This document shows positions 19,074 through 29,974 of a stretch of 64,000 nucleotides of DNA, piece after piece. The stretch lies in contig JALVOC010000146.1 in the NCBI GenBank assembly GCA_027032075.1, forward strand, positions 27,107 through 91,106, in the 5' to 3' direction. This stretch comes from Chromatiales bacterium (GTDB lineage: Bacteria; Pseudomonadota; Gammaproteobacteria; UBA6429; Thiohalophilaceae). Each line of letters starts with the position of its first letter. The stretch's first letter is position 1. The notes beneath the pieces were generated by a model. That model worked only from the letters and a program-made list of their open reading frames with translations. It did no database searches and had not been told where the DNA came from. The translations under genes were made by a program, and so were the position numbers.

Positions 19074-19163
19074 ATGGCGGTTTGCCGCACAAACCCGGGA
19101 CTTCCCCTTTATACTTTGGGATAATCACCCCCCTTTATTAACACACCAACACGCCCAAACCCT

Positions 19164-20390
19164 ATGCCCAAAAAGAAAGACCCCATCACCGACGCCGCAC
19201 TGCGTTATCACGCCAAGCCCATCGCGGGAAAAACCGCCACCGCCCTGACCAAGCCCTGTGAAACCCAGGAGGAGTTGAGTCTGGCCTACACCCCTGGCGT
19301 GGCGGCACCGGTACGCGCCATCAGCGAGGATCCGCTGGCCGCTTATCAATACACCGGCAAGGGCAACCTGGTGGCGGTGATCACCGACGGCTCGGCGGTG
19401 CTGGGACTGGGCAATGTCGGCCCACTGGCATCCAAGCCGGTGATGGAAGGCAAGGCAGTGCTGTTCAAACGCTTTGCCGATATCGATGTCATGGACATCG
19501 AGGTCCAGGCCGAAACACCCGAGATATTCATCGAAACGGTGCAACGCATCGCGGCGGGTTTCGGCGGTATCAATCTCGAGGATATCGCCGCCCCGAAGTG
19601 TTTCGAAATCGAACACACGCTGAGCAAACTCCTCGATGTGCCGGTGTTTCATGATGATCAGCATGGTACTGCCATCATTATCGCGGCCGGGCTGCTGAAT
19701 GCGCTGGAGGTGACAGGCAAGGATCTGGAATCGGCCCACATCGTCTGTCTCGGTGCCGGTGCCGCAGGCATTGCCGCCATGCGGATGCTGAAAAGCCTGG
19801 GAGCACGGCGCATTTATCTCGTGGACCGCAAGGGTGTGGTCTATCACGGACGGGACGGCGTCAACGAGTACAAGTACGAATTCTCCCGTGAAACGGATCG
19901 CCGCACACTGGCTGACGCCATGCAGGATGCGGACGTGTTCATCGGCGTCTCCGGACCCAATCTGGTGACTGCCGAGATGCTGCAGAGCATGGCGAACGAT
20001 CCCATCGTGTTTGCGCTCTCCAATCCCGATCCGGAAATCGCACCGGCCCTGGCCCACGCCACGCGGGATGATCTCATTATGGCCACCGGCCGGAGTGATT
20101 ACCCCAACCAGGTGAACAATGTGCTGGGCTTCCCCTTTATTTTCCGTGGCGCGCTGGACGTGCGCGCCACCTGCATCAATACCGCGATGAAAATCGCCGC
20201 CGTCAGGGCCCTGGCTGCACTCACCCGCAAACCGGTACCCCGGGAAGTGCTGGATGCCTACAATCTGGAAAAGCTCGAGTTTGGCCGCGACTATATTATT
20301 CCCAAACCGTTCGATCCCAGATTGAGAGAGTTTGTTCCCAAGGCGGTTGCCGAAGCGGCAATCGAAACCGGCGTGGCGCGGCTGAAATAA
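19164..20390 (+). CDS. Malic enzyme (oxaloacetate-decarboxylating), short form
   Basis: The enzyme converts malate to pyruvate and CO2 with reduction of NAD or NADP. The 408-residue protein has the malic N-terminal domain ([28 protein letters not shown], catalytic Lys in [11 protein letters not shown], metal-site motif [10 protein letters not shown]) and a Rossmann domain ([16 protein letters not shown]). The C-terminal phosphotransacetylase-like domain of long bacterial forms is absent. Cofactor preference cannot be read safely. It is monocistronic, between the nuclease and an outer-membrane protein. Confidence 0.93.
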   Translation: MPKKKDPITDAALRYHAKPIAGKTATALTKPCETQEELSLAYTPGVAAPVRAISEDPLAAYQYTGKGNLVAVITDGSAVLGLGNVGPLASKPVMEGKAVLFKRFADIDVMDIEVQAETPEIFIETVQRIAAGFGGINLEDIAAPKCFEIEHTLSKLLDVPVFHDDQHGTAIIIAAGLLNALEVTGKDLESAHIVCLGAGAAGIAAMRMLKSLGARRIYLVDRKGVVYHGRDGVNEYKYEFSRETDRRTLADAMQDADVFIGVSGPNLVTAEMLQSMANDPIVFALSNPDPEIAPALAHATRDDLIMATGRSDYPNQVNNVLGFPFIFRGALDVRATCINTAMKIAAVRALAALTRKPVPREVLDAYNLEKLEFGRDYIIPKPFDPRLREFVPKAVAEAAIETGVARLK

Positions 20391-20428
20391 CACACGGAAA
20401 AAGCGGCAGGCCACAAAACCCCTAAACC

Positions 20429-20501
20429 AGGTGTCCCGAAGACCAGATCATTATTGGCAGATTCCGGTTTCGCATCAGGGGTAAAGGTATCCGGAACACT
20501 T
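20429..20501. repeat. MITE-like element, short copy
   Basis: A 73-bp element bounded by imperfect 17-bp inverted ends: AGGTGTCCCGAAGACCA (20429-20445) and, in reverse, AAGTGTTCCGGATACC (20486-20501). The interior shares GATCATT and GGCAGATTC-GGTTTCGCATC with the right half of the longer element at 40141-40335. It looks like an internally deleted relative, located after the malic enzyme gene. Confidence 0.7.
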
Positions 20502-20687
20502 GTTTGGATGCCCGTGAACAACGGTAACGGTATAAAACCGGTCACCACCACCCATCATGACAAAGGGAGTGGCAGCCTACCCGCACGGACGAGCGTCTTG
20601 TGACGGCTTACGAGGGAAATCGAGCGCATGAGGTTTTTTCAACCAACCGCAGTGGCCAACCGCAAACCCTCTTCACTTTATTTCTGA

Positions 20688-21536
20688 ATGGCTTGCTTGA
20701 AAAAAACATTGCCTCTGTTCGCCCTCACCGCCGGCTTGCTCGGACTTCCGCGCATCGGCCTGGGTGCAGACGACAAGCCTGCTCTTGCCGGCCAGATCAA
20801 CTATGCCTACGCAAATTACCTCGGTACCGGTGTCTATACGGCAGCAGACCGATCCGTGCAGGTTTATCGCCTGCCTTTTTCCTACTCACTTCGCAAACCC
20901 CGGGATGGCAAAGCCGGCCTGAAACTGCGCTTGCCGGTCACGCTCGGCTTTCTGAATTTCAGGGTGCAGGATATTAAAGATGCCGCCCTGCCGGATCATA
21001 TTGAAACCCTGACCTTTGTACCCGGCATCGAGTTCACACACAATCTTGACGATAACTGGATGATCATCCCCTTTGCAGATTTGGGTGTGGGTTATGATTC
21101 GGTAAGCAAACTGACTGCACTGGTTTATGGCGCCGGGGTGAAAAGCCGTATGATGTTTGCTTATCGGGGATACCGTTTTGAACTGTTCAATGCGTTTTTG
21201 TATGCGGGCAACACCACCCGGGATGAAACCGATAATAATGACTTCTCGCGCCTTGAAACCGGCCTGAATCTGCAATTCCCGCTACCCTACAAGGCCTGGC
21301 AGAGAGATACGGCGATGAGCGTTTATTACCTGAATCATCTTTACTTCAACCGCCTGGAATTTTTTCGTTTTCACGAACAGCCCGCGGAGGTGAGAAGTCA
21401 AAATGAAGTGGGTCTCACCTTTGACACCTTCCCGGACATGAAGCTTGCCGGCGCTGCCTTCAGCCGCATCGGTTTGGGTTACCGCTTCGGCAACGGCGTG
21501 CATGCGATACGCCTGACATTCGGTTTGCCTTTCTGA
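20688..21536 (+). CDS. Predicted outer-membrane beta-barrel protein
   Basis: A 282-residue exported protein. The N-terminus has a lysine pair and a hydrophobic core ending in GLGA, a plausible signal-peptidase I site. The rest alternates polar and hydrophobic residues in short strands, is aromatic-rich, and ends in Phe, as expected for a Bam-assembled barrel; 10-12 strands are plausible. I do not recognise a functional family. The ATG at 20688 is taken; a TTG at 20697 would give a cleaner signal peptide. It converges with the minus-strand gene at 21558. Confidence 0.7.
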   Translation: MACLKKTLPLFALTAGLLGLPRIGLGADDKPALAGQINYAYANYLGTGVYTAADRSVQVYRLPFSYSLRKPRDGKAGLKLRLPVTLGFLNFRVQDIKDAALPDHIETLTFVPGIEFTHNLDDNWMIIPFADLGVGYDSVSKLTALVYGAGVKSRMMFAYRGYRFELFNAFLYAGNTTRDETDNNDFSRLETGLNLQFPLPYKAWQRDTAMSVYYLNHLYFNRLEFFRFHEQPAEVRSQNEVGLTFDTFPDMKLAGAAFSRIGLGYRFGNGVHAIRLTFGLPF

Positions 21537-21557
21537 AAAATCCAGATTGAATTTCGT

Positions 21558-22184
21558 TCAGGACTGTTTCCCTTCGCATTCCTGTTGCAGCAGCTTCTCC
21601 ACCCTGGCGAGATCCGCCCGCCGCATCGGCTTGCCATCGACCGGGCTCAAGGGAGGGTGGTGGGGTCCGTCGAGCGGAAAGACCACCACCTCCACCGGGG
21701 TCTCTTCTGCAAGAAAGCGGTAAACCGGAACGGTGACCGTGCTTTCACCCCCATAACGGACCCGCTTTTCTGCGGTTTCGAAGGGAATCGCATGATGGAA
21801 TAAAAACATGTCCACCTCCTCCGGCGTATGGGCGAAAACATGCAGGGTGACGCGCGAATGGATATCGGCAGTGCCCCGCAGGACGCTGCCCACCAGGCGG
21901 GGTCTGAAATCAACAAAGAAACGCATCGCCTGCACCGCAACCTGCCGCAGTTTGCGCAATACCTTTGGCTGGCTGTCGGCACGGAAGATCCGCTGATAGG
22001 TCATCAACGCCTCTTCTATCTCGCTGTTACTCGGCATGTTGCGGGTATCCACCGCATCCAGATGCTCCGCCGCCTTGCGTTTGGCGGCATAAAAATCCCG
22101 GTTGCCGCTTTCCATCAGGATTTGCGCTGCCTCTTGTGCCAGACGCTGGCGCATCTGCTGCGCCTTGCTATTGTGATGTGCCAT
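21558..22184 (-). CDS. Conserved protein of unknown function, possible nucleotidyltransferase-like fold
   Basis: A 208-residue soluble protein directly downstream of ponA (8-base gap). The N-terminal 60 residues are helical and basic. The centre reads RPRLVGSVLRGTADIHSRVTLHVFA, which recalls the GS-x-xG plus acidic-strand layout of polymerase-beta-type nucleotidyltransferases, but only one of the usual acidic pair (D-x-H instead of D-x-D) is present, so catalysis is doubtful. A motif PVEVVVFPLDGPHHPP follows near the C-terminus. Function unknown; cotranscription with ponA is likely. Confidence 0.65.
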   Translation of the reverse strand: MAHHNSKAQQMRQRLAQEAAQILMESGNRDFYAAKRKAAEHLDAVDTRNMPSNSEIEEALMTYQRIFRADSQPKVLRKLRQVAVQAMRFFVDFRPRLVGSVLRGTADIHSRVTLHVFAHTPEEVDMFLFHHAIPFETAEKRVRYGGESTVTVPVYRFLAEETPVEVVVFPLDGPHHPPLSPVDGKPMRRADLARVEKLLQQECEGKQS

Positions 22185-22192
22185 TTTTCAAC

Positions 22193-24766
22193 TCAGAAAA
22201 GTTGTTCGGTGATATCGCCCGTGGCCTGTTCGCTCTCGGGGCTGTCCGCCTGCAGGCTCTCCTCGGCCTTTCGCGTCGGAACATGGTCGCTGCGGAAATA
22301 CTCGAACATGGCCTCGGGACTGTCCGCACTGGCCAGTTCACCCGTTTGTGCGTCGATCCGCACCGAGACAATCCCGGGTGGTTGCACCAGTTCTGTTTCC
22401 GGCAGGCCGCTGAGCGCGGCCCGCATGAAATCAATCCACATCGGCAGCGCCGCCCTGGCGCCGGTTTCCCGATCCCCCAGCGGATGAGGGTTATCGAAAC
22501 CCACCCAGGCGATGGTGACAACCTCGCGATTGAAGCCGGAAAACCATGCATCCCGCTGATCATTGGTGGTGCCGGTCTTGCCCGCCAGATCGTTACGCCG
22601 CAAGACCAGCGCACCACGCCCCGTTCCAAAGCGGATCACGTCCCGCAGCATGGTGTTCATCAGGAAAGAGACCTGCTGACTCAATACCCGCGGGGCCGGC
22701 TTGAGCAAGGGAGGCCCCTGCAACACCTGCTGGCGCTCCTCCCCGGACATCGCCGCCAGCTGTTCTTCGGCTGCCTCGCGGGCCGCTGCCAGGCGAGCGG
22801 CCTCTTCCTCTGCCTGACGCTGCTCTTCTTCCGACAGCGGGGGCGGCGCTTCGGCCTCTTCCGCGGCAGCGCCCTTTTTCCCTTTTTCAGCTTCCTGCGC
22901 TTCCACACAGGTCTCACAGACCTGCACGGGTTGCGACAACATCACCACTTTCTCGTTTGGTCCAAGAATGTGGTCGATGATGTAGGGTTCCACCCGGTAG
23001 CCACCATTGGCGAAAACGGCATAACCCCGCGCCAGCTCCAGTGGCGTCAGGGCACCACTGCCGAGCGCCAGCGACAGATCGCGGGGCAGGCTGTCACGCT
23101 TAAAGCCAAAACGGGTGACGTACCGCACGGCGTAACCGATCCCGATGTCCCGCAGCAGACGGATCGAAACCAGGTTGCGTGATTTAATCAACGCCTGGCG
23201 CAGCCGCGTTGGCCCGTAAAAATGGCCGCTGTAGTTTTCCGGCCGCCAGGTGTCCTCCAGGCCGGGGGCATCGAACACCACCGGCGCATCATTGATGATG
23301 GTCGCCGGGGTGAACCCCTTGTCCAGTGCGGCCGTATAAATAAACGGCTTGAAACTGGAGCCGGGCTGCCGCTTGGCCTGGATCACGCGGTTGAATTTGC
23401 TGTCATAGAAATCAAATCCGCCCACCAGCGCCTTGATGGCGCCATCATCCGGATGCAGGGAGACAAGCGCCCCGGCCACCGTGGGTTTCTTTGCCAGCCA
23501 GCTGCAACCATGGCGCGCCGCCGCGGTATAAATGATATCGCCGGGCTTGAGGATCTGCGCCGCCGTTTTCAGTTCGGGGCCCACGTGATTGTCGTCGATG
23601 AACCTGCGCGCCCAGTTGAGCTGCTCCCAGGGCAGATAGACGATATTGCCCGCCTGGGTGACCGCCCAGGCCTCCTGTTCCTCTACCTGGATGACCAGGG
23701 AAGGGATCAGGTTCCCCGTCAGCGGGACGTCCGCCAGGGCGGCCTGCCAGGCGGTAAAATCATCTTCCGTGGTATCGATTTCCACATGCCCTTCGACACC
23801 CCGATAGCCATGGCGGCGATCGTAGGCCAGCAGATCGTTTTGCAGCGCCAGATTGGCGACCCGCTGGGCCTTGGCGTCAATCGTGGTGTAGACCTGGTAG
23901 CCCTCGGTGTAGGCCGCCTCACCGTACCGCTTCACCATTTCGTTGCGGACCATTTCCGCCACGTAGGGGGCCTCCAGATCCAGTGACAAGCCGTGTACGC
24001 TGGCATGCAGCTCGTCGGCCAGCCCGGCCTGATACTGCGCCTCATCGATGAATCCCAGTTCCCGCATACGGCCCAGCACATAGTTGCGCCGGATCCGCGC
24101 CCGCTCGGGATTCACCACCGGATTGTAGCGGGAGGGCGCCTTGGGCAGACCGGCGATCATCGCCAGTTCCGGCAGGCTCAGTTCTGCCAGCGGTTTGCCG
24201 TAATAGACCTGGGCCGCCGCGGCAAAGCCGTAGGCCCGTTTACCCAGGTAGATCTTGTTGAGATAGAGTTCCAGGATCTCCTGTTTGCTCAGCTCATCCT
24301 CGATTTTCAGCGCCAGAAAGATTTCATTGAATTTTCGCAGGAAGGTTTTTTCCCGTGAGAGAAAAAAATTACGCGCCACCTGCATGGTGATGGTGCTGCC
24401 GCCCTGCCCCTTTTCACCCGTGCGGATGAGGTGGTATACGGCCCGTAAAATGCCCTGGTAATCCACGCCGGGATGCTCGAAAAAGCGATCGTCTTCTGCG
24501 GCCAGCACCGCCTTGATCAGCAGTTTCGGGAAGGCGTCATACTTCAGCGGCGTCCGCTTCATTTCGCCGAATTCGGCAATCAGCTCCCCCTCCCGGGTAT
24601 AAACCCGCAAGGGAACCTGCAGTTTGACATCCTTGAGGGTGTCGATTTCAGGGAGGCGGGGGGTGATGTAAATATACGCCCCAAGCAGCCCAACCCCCCC
24701 GAGCAACATCATTGTCAGGGCGGAGGCGCCCAGGATTGTGACCAATTTCTTAAAAACGGGGTTCAT
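22193..24766 (-). CDS. mrcA: Penicillin-binding protein 1a
   Basis: PBP1a is a bifunctional peptidoglycan synthase anchored in the inner membrane. The 857-residue protein has a membrane anchor, a GT51 glycosyltransferase domain (EDDRFFEHPGVDYQG; GGSTITMQVARNFFL), an OB-like insert, and a transpeptidase domain with SxxK (PGSSFKP), SRN (KSRNLVS) and KTGT (AGKTGTTND). Between SRN and KTGT there is a long Glu/Ala-rich insert (about residues 620-690) that starts with a CETC motif. The C-terminus is acidic. It is divergent from pilM across about 190 bp, the usual gammaproteobacterial arrangement. Confidence 0.95.
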   Translation of the reverse strand: MNPVFKKLVTILGASALTMMLLGGVGLLGAYIYITPRLPEIDTLKDVKLQVPLRVYTREGELIAEFGEMKRTPLKYDAFPKLLIKAVLAAEDDRFFEHPGVDYQGILRAVYHLIRTGEKGQGGSTITMQVARNFFLSREKTFLRKFNEIFLALKIEDELSKQEILELYLNKIYLGKRAYGFAAAAQVYYGKPLAELSLPELAMIAGLPKAPSRYNPVVNPERARIRRNYVLGRMRELGFIDEAQYQAGLADELHASVHGLSLDLEAPYVAEMVRNEMVKRYGEAAYTEGYQVYTTIDAKAQRVANLALQNDLLAYDRRHGYRGVEGHVEIDTTEDDFTAWQAALADVPLTGNLIPSLVIQVEEQEAWAVTQAGNIVYLPWEQLNWARRFIDDNHVGPELKTAAQILKPGDIIYTAAARHGCSWLAKKPTVAGALVSLHPDDGAIKALVGGFDFYDSKFNRVIQAKRQPGSSFKPFIYTAALDKGFTPATIINDAPVVFDAPGLEDTWRPENYSGHFYGPTRLRQALIKSRNLVSIRLLRDIGIGYAVRYVTRFGFKRDSLPRDLSLALGSGALTPLELARGYAVFANGGYRVEPYIIDHILGPNEKVVMLSQPVQVCETCVEAQEAEKGKKGAAAEEAEAPPPLSEEEQRQAEEEAARLAAAREAAEEQLAAMSGEERQQVLQGPPLLKPAPRVLSQQVSFLMNTMLRDVIRFGTGRGALVLRRNDLAGKTGTTNDQRDAWFSGFNREVVTIAWVGFDNPHPLGDRETGARAALPMWIDFMRAALSGLPETELVQPPGIVSVRIDAQTGELASADSPEAMFEYFRSDHVPTRKAEESLQADSPESEQATGDITEQLF

Positions 24767-24886
24767 AGATTCCTTTTATCTAAGGCTTCGGGATAGAGTT
24801 ACCAACAAAAAAGAGCTCACAGTATACTGCCTCGGCGAGCTTAACACTATTTGACGATTTGTAATTATTCATTGCATGTCCTATAG

Positions 24887-24915
24887 TTGACTCTGAAACC
24901 TAATGTAGTTATACA
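24887..24915 (+). promoter_or_regulatory. Sigma-70 promoter of the pilMNOPQ operon
   Basis: TTGACT (24887-24892), 17-base spacer, TATACA (24910-24915). Both hexamers differ from consensus at one position and spacing is ideal. It lies 38 bases before pilM. Confidence 0.75.
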
Positions 24916-24943
24916 TATATTTCCTCTAACCCAAGGCAAATAA

Positions 24944-26022
<1,079 letters not shown>

Positions 26023-26023
<1 letters not shown>

Positions 26024-26583
26024 TGGCGCGTATCAACCTACTCCCCTGGCGCGAAGAGCTGCGCAAGGAACAACAACGCCAGTTCCTCACCATCATGGGG
26101 CTGTCTGCAATCCTGATGGTGCTCATTATCATCGCGGTTCACATCCAGATCGCCGGCATGATTTCCTACCAGAATTCCCGCAACGACTTCCTCAACAAGG
26201 AAATCGCCAAGGTCGAAAAACAGATCAAGGAAATCGACAACCTCGCAAAACAGCGAAAACGCCTGCTGGCCCGCATGGAAGTCATCGAAACGCTGCAACG
26301 CAACCGCCCCGAGGTGGTACACCTGTTCGATGAACTGGTGAAGGTGATGCCAGACGGTGTCTATCTCGAGTCCCTCACCCAAAAAGGCAAGACGCTGGTG
26401 ATGGAAGGCGTCGCCCAATCCAATGCCCGGGTTTCCGCCCTGATGCGCAATATCGATGCCTCCCCCTGGCTGACGAATCCGAGCCTGCAGGTCATCAAGA
26501 TAGAAAAGAAATCCTCTGACAGTCAGCGCCGTTTTGTACTCAAGGCAAACCAGGTCAGCAATGTCAACGAGAAGAAAAAATGA
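26023..26583 (+). CDS. pilN: Type IV pilus inner-membrane protein PilN
   Basis: PilN pairs with PilO in the periplasm and holds PilM through its cytoplasmic tail. The 186-residue protein begins MARINLLPWREELRKEQQ, where INLLPWR is the conserved PilM-binding motif. A single membrane helix (about residues 22-46), a coiled-coil stretch and a ferredoxin-like domain follow. It overlaps pilM by one base and pilO by four. Confidence 0.96.
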
Positions 26584-27212
26584 AAGACATCGATCTCAAC
26601 AACCTTGATCTCAGTAATGTCGGTGCCTGGCCGCTGCCGATAAAGGGAGCGCTGATCGCTGTCGCCTGTATTCTGGTCCTGGTGCTGGGCTATTTTCTCG
26701 ATATCAGCAACCAGCTGCAAAACCTGGATCGCAGCCGGGCACAGGAACTGCAGCTGAAACAGCAATTTGAGGAAAAACAGGCCAAGGCCGCCAACCTCGA
26801 TGCCTACAAAGCACAACTCAAGGAAATGGAAACCTCTTTCGGTACGATGTTACGCCAGCTGCCGAGCAAAACCGAAGTGGAGGCATTGCTGGTGGAGATA
26901 TCCCAGACAGGGCTTTCCAGCGGTGTGGACTTCCAGTTGTTCGAACCCAAGCCTGAACGGCAAATCGAGTTCTATGCCGAACTGCCCATCTCGATGAAAA
27001 TGACCGGTAATTTTCATCAATTCGGACGCTTCGTCAGCGGTATCGCCGCCTTGCCGCGTATCGTGACCTTGCACGATATTGCAATCAAATCGGACAAGGA
27101 GCGTAGACTGACCATGTCTGTGCTGGCGAAAACCTATCGCTATATGGATGAAAACGAAATTGCCCAGGCGCGCGCGGCGAAGAAAAAAGCCAGGAAAGGC
27201 CGAAGAAGGTAA
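26580..27212 (+). CDS. pilO: Type IV pilus inner-membrane protein PilO
   Basis: PilO forms heterodimers with PilN. The 210-residue protein has a cytoplasmic stretch with repeated NLDLS elements, one membrane helix (about residues 22-44), a coiled coil rich in Lys/Gln, and the conserved segment LRQLPSKTEVEALLVEISQTGLSSG leading into a ferredoxin-like periplasmic domain. It ends in a very basic tail (KKKARKGRRR), unusual for the family but plausible since neighbours are intact. Confidence 0.95.
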   Translation: MKDIDLNNLDLSNVGAWPLPIKGALIAVACILVLVLGYFLDISNQLQNLDRSRAQELQLKQQFEEKQAKAANLDAYKAQLKEMETSFGTMLRQLPSKTEVEALLVEISQTGLSSGVDFQLFEPKPERQIEFYAELPISMKMTGNFHQFGRFVSGIAALPRIVTLHDIAIKSDKERRLTMSVLAKTYRYMDENEIAQARAAKKKARKGRRR

Positions 27213-27248
27213 GAAAGCAAAGTGACCAGGACTATCTTTAGGTGGCAC

Positions 27249-27791
27249 ATGACTAGACGACAGCAACAAAAATTACCCTGGGGTCTCGCGTTACTCATGG
27301 TAACACCGTTGTTGCTCTCTGCCTGTGGCGGGGAACAGCATGGTGATCTGGTTGCGTTTGTGGAAAAAGTCAAAGCAAAGAAACAGGGCAGAATCCCTCC
27401 CCTGCCCGAAATCAAACCCTACGAAACGTTTATTTACCAGGACGAGGAAAGACGTGATCCGTTTTCCCCGTACGTGGCGGAAATACACAAGGAACAAAGC
27501 GTCGATACCGGCATTCGTCCGGATATGAATCGCAAACGCGAAGCCCTGGAGGAATTTTCGCTGGACAGCCTCAAATATGTCGGCACCCTGGAGAAAAAAG
27601 GCAAGATCTGGGCGCTCATTGCTGCCCCGGATAACACCGTGTATCGCGTTCAGGTTGGTAACCATATGGGAACCAACTATGGTGAAATTCTCCAAATCAC
27701 TGAAAACAAGATCATTTTGAAGGAAATCATTCCCGATGGCGCAACAGGCGGCTGGGTCGATCGGCCCGCCACAATGAGCCTGGCGGAGTAG
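27249..27791 (+). CDS. pilP: Type IV pilus lipoprotein PilP
   Basis: PilP links the PilNO complex to the PilQ secretin. From the start at 27249 the protein has 180 residues with a lipoprotein signal (LLLSACGG, lipid on Cys). The central part is disordered (PPLPEIKPYETFIYQDEERRDPF is the PilN/O-binding stretch), followed by the small beta-sandwich (LKYVGTLEKKGKIWALIAAPD and VGNHMGTNYGEI). A GTG 27 bases upstream is possible, but AGGTGG precedes the ATG. Confidence 0.95.
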   Translation: MTRRQQQKLPWGLALLMVTPLLLSACGGEQHGDLVAFVEKVKAKKQGRIPPLPEIKPYETFIYQDEERRDPFSPYVAEIHKEQSVDTGIRPDMNRKREALEEFSLDSLKYVGTLEKKGKIWALIAAPDNTVYRVQVGNHMGTNYGEILQITENKIILKEIIPDGATGGWVDRPATMSLAE

Positions 27792-27806
27792 TATCTGCTG
27801 GAGATT

Positions 27807-29918
27807 ATGACAATGAAAACGACAACCAACACCTCCATTCACATTCTGTCACCTCGCATGCTACTCGTTGGCTTGTTACTGTGCTTCGCACTGCCCGTGT
27901 CAACCACTCTGGCCAATACCCTGACAGATATCAGCTATGCCACCCTGCCTGGTGATCGCGTACAGATCAGACTCGGCATGACCGATCCGGTGAGTGAACC
28001 CAACAGCTTTACCATCGACAATCCCGCACGCATTGCACTCGACTTTCCCAACACCAGTATCGGCCTGAAAAACAAGACCCAGGATATCGGTATCGGGGTG
28101 GCACGAAGCATCACCGCGGTTGAAGCCGGCGGGCGCACCCGCGTGGTTATCAATCTTGCCAAACTGGTCGGTTACGAAACCAAGGCAAGAGACAACGAGG
28201 TAATCGTCACCCTGAATACCAAGACGGGCGGTTTTGCCGCATCCGATGTCGAAAGCGGCATCGTCTCCGGGAAAAAGGCCGCAGTTGCCAAGGAAGCCGA
28301 TATCATCAACCTTGACTTTCATCGCGGCAGTAAAGGGGAGGGCCGGATCGTCCTGACCCTCGCGGATATGAATATCCCGGTCGATTTGAAAAAACGCGGT
28401 AAACAGGTGCTCGTCACCTTGAAAAACAGCAGGTTGCCGGAAAAGCTGGAACGCCGCCTGGACGTTATCGACTTTGCCACACCGGTCACCACCGTTGATG
28501 CCTTCAACCACGGCAACGATGTACGCGTGATCATTACCGCCAATACCGACTTCGAACACATTGCCTACCAGGCCGATGAAAAACTCACCATCGACATCAA
28601 GCCCATCAGCAAAAAAGAGGAAGACCTGAAGAAAAAACGCCGCAAATTCCCTTACACCGGTGAGCGCCTCTCTCTCAATTTCCAGAACATCGAGGTTCGC
28701 GCGGTGCTGCAATTGATTGCCGACTTTACCGGTATCAACATGGTGACCAGTGACACCGTCAGTGGCAATCTGACCCTGCGCCTGAAGAATGTGCCCTGGG
28801 ATCAGGCACTGGATATCGTGTTGAAAACCAAGGGCCTGGCCAAGCGTGTTTCCGGTAATGTGATGCTCATCGCCCCGACGGAAGAAATTGCCGCACGGGA
28901 AAAACTGGAACTGGAAGCGGCAAAACAGGTCATCGAGCTGGCGCCGCTGATCAATGAAACCATCCAGGTAAACTATGCTAAGGCAGAGGACATTGCCGAT
29001 CTGATCCAGAGCAAGGACAAATCGCTGCTCTCGGCCCGGGGCAGCGTCAGTGTGGATGTCCGCACCAACAAACTGTTGATCCAGGACACCTCGGACAAGA
29101 TCGATTCCATCATCGCCTTGGTGGAGGAGCTGGATGTACCGATTCGCCAGGTGCTGATCGAATCACGCGTGGTGCTCGCCGGTACCACCTTCAGCAAGGA
29201 ACTGGGGGTCAAATTCGGCGTTTCCGGCACCTCCCAGACGGGGAACGGCGTGGCCTCCACTTCCGGCTCGCTCGACGCGGCAAGTGACTACAACATTTTC
29301 GGCTCGACTCCCGGCCTCGGCAACCGCCTGAACGTCAACCTGCCGGCCACCAGTTCGACTGCCGGCCGCATCGGGCTGGCCATTGCCAAACTGCCGTTTG
29401 GCACCTTGCTTGATCTGGAACTCTCCGCCTCCCAGGCAGAAGGTAAATCGGAAACCATCTCCAGTCCACGGGTGATCACCGCCGACCAACAGGAAGCCTT
29501 GATTGAAACCGGTACGGAAATCCCCTATCAACAGGTTTCATCCAGTGGCGCCACCAACGTGGCCTTCAAAAAGGCGGTTCTCAGCCTCAAGGTCACGCCG
29601 AACATCACACCCGACGATCGCATCATCATGGAACTCGAGGTGAAGAAGGACAAACCGGATTTCTCACGGCTTGTCCTCGGGGTACCGCCGATTGACACCA
29701 ATAAGGCGGTCACCCAGGTGCTGGTCGACAATGGCGAGACCGTGGTGCTGGGCGGTGTGTATGAACAGACCGCAACGAAAAACATGAACCGGGTGCCTTT
29801 CTTCGGCGATCTGCCGCTGGTGGGCGCTCTCTTCCGCCATAAAGAACAAAAAGACTCCAAATCGGAACTGCTGATTTTTGTCACCCCGAAACTGCTGAAA
29901 GAAAACATCTCTCTATAA
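27807..29918 (+). CDS. pilQ: Type IV pilus secretin PilQ
   Basis: PilQ forms the outer-membrane gate for the pilus fibre. The 703-residue protein has a signal peptide, two AMIN domains (about residues 35-120 and 150-255) that bind peptidoglycan, an STN/N0 domain (SLNFQNIEVRAVLQLIADFTG), an N1 domain, and the secretin channel with the conserved stretch KVTPNITPDDRIIMELEVKKD and VPFFGDLPLVGALFR. Length is typical. A hairpin follows, then aroK. Confidence 0.97.
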   Translation: MTMKTTTNTSIHILSPRMLLVGLLLCFALPVSTTLANTLTDISYATLPGDRVQIRLGMTDPVSEPNSFTIDNPARIALDFPNTSIGLKNKTQDIGIGVARSITAVEAGGRTRVVINLAKLVGYETKARDNEVIVTLNTKTGGFAASDVESGIVSGKKAAVAKEADIINLDFHRGSKGEGRIVLTLADMNIPVDLKKRGKQVLVTLKNSRLPEKLERRLDVIDFATPVTTVDAFNHGNDVRVIITANTDFEHIAYQADEKLTIDIKPISKKEEDLKKKRRKFPYTGERLSLNFQNIEVRAVLQLIADFTGINMVTSDTVSGNLTLRLKNVPWDQALDIVLKTKGLAKRVSGNVMLIAPTEEIAAREKLELEAAKQVIELAPLINETIQVNYAKAEDIADLIQSKDKSLLSARGSVSVDVRTNKLLIQDTSDKIDSIIALVEELDVPIRQVLIESRVVLAGTTFSKELGVKFGVSGTSQTGNGVASTSGSLDAASDYNIFGSTPGLGNRLNVNLPATSSTAGRIGLAIAKLPFGTLLDLELSASQAEGKSETISSPRVITADQQEALIETGTEIPYQQVSSSGATNVAFKKAVLSLKVTPNITPDDRIIMELEVKKDKPDFSRLVLGVPPIDTNKAVTQVLVDNGETVVLGGVYEQTATKNMNRVPFFGDLPLVGALFRHKEQKDSKSELLIFVTPKLLKENISL

Positions 29919-29926
29919 ACTCCTTT

Positions 29927-29966
29927 GCCCGGCCATTGCAGTAAATGGCCGGGCACATACTTTTTT
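29927..29966 (+). terminator. Hairpin with downstream U-run after pilQ
   Basis: Perfect 11-bp stem GCCCGGCCATT (29927-29937) and its complement (29944-29954) with a 6-base loop; TTTTTT follows at 29961-29966. The U-run begins six bases after the stem, so termination is probably partial, allowing some read-through into aroK. Confidence 0.6.
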
Positions 29967-29974
29967 CACTTTCG

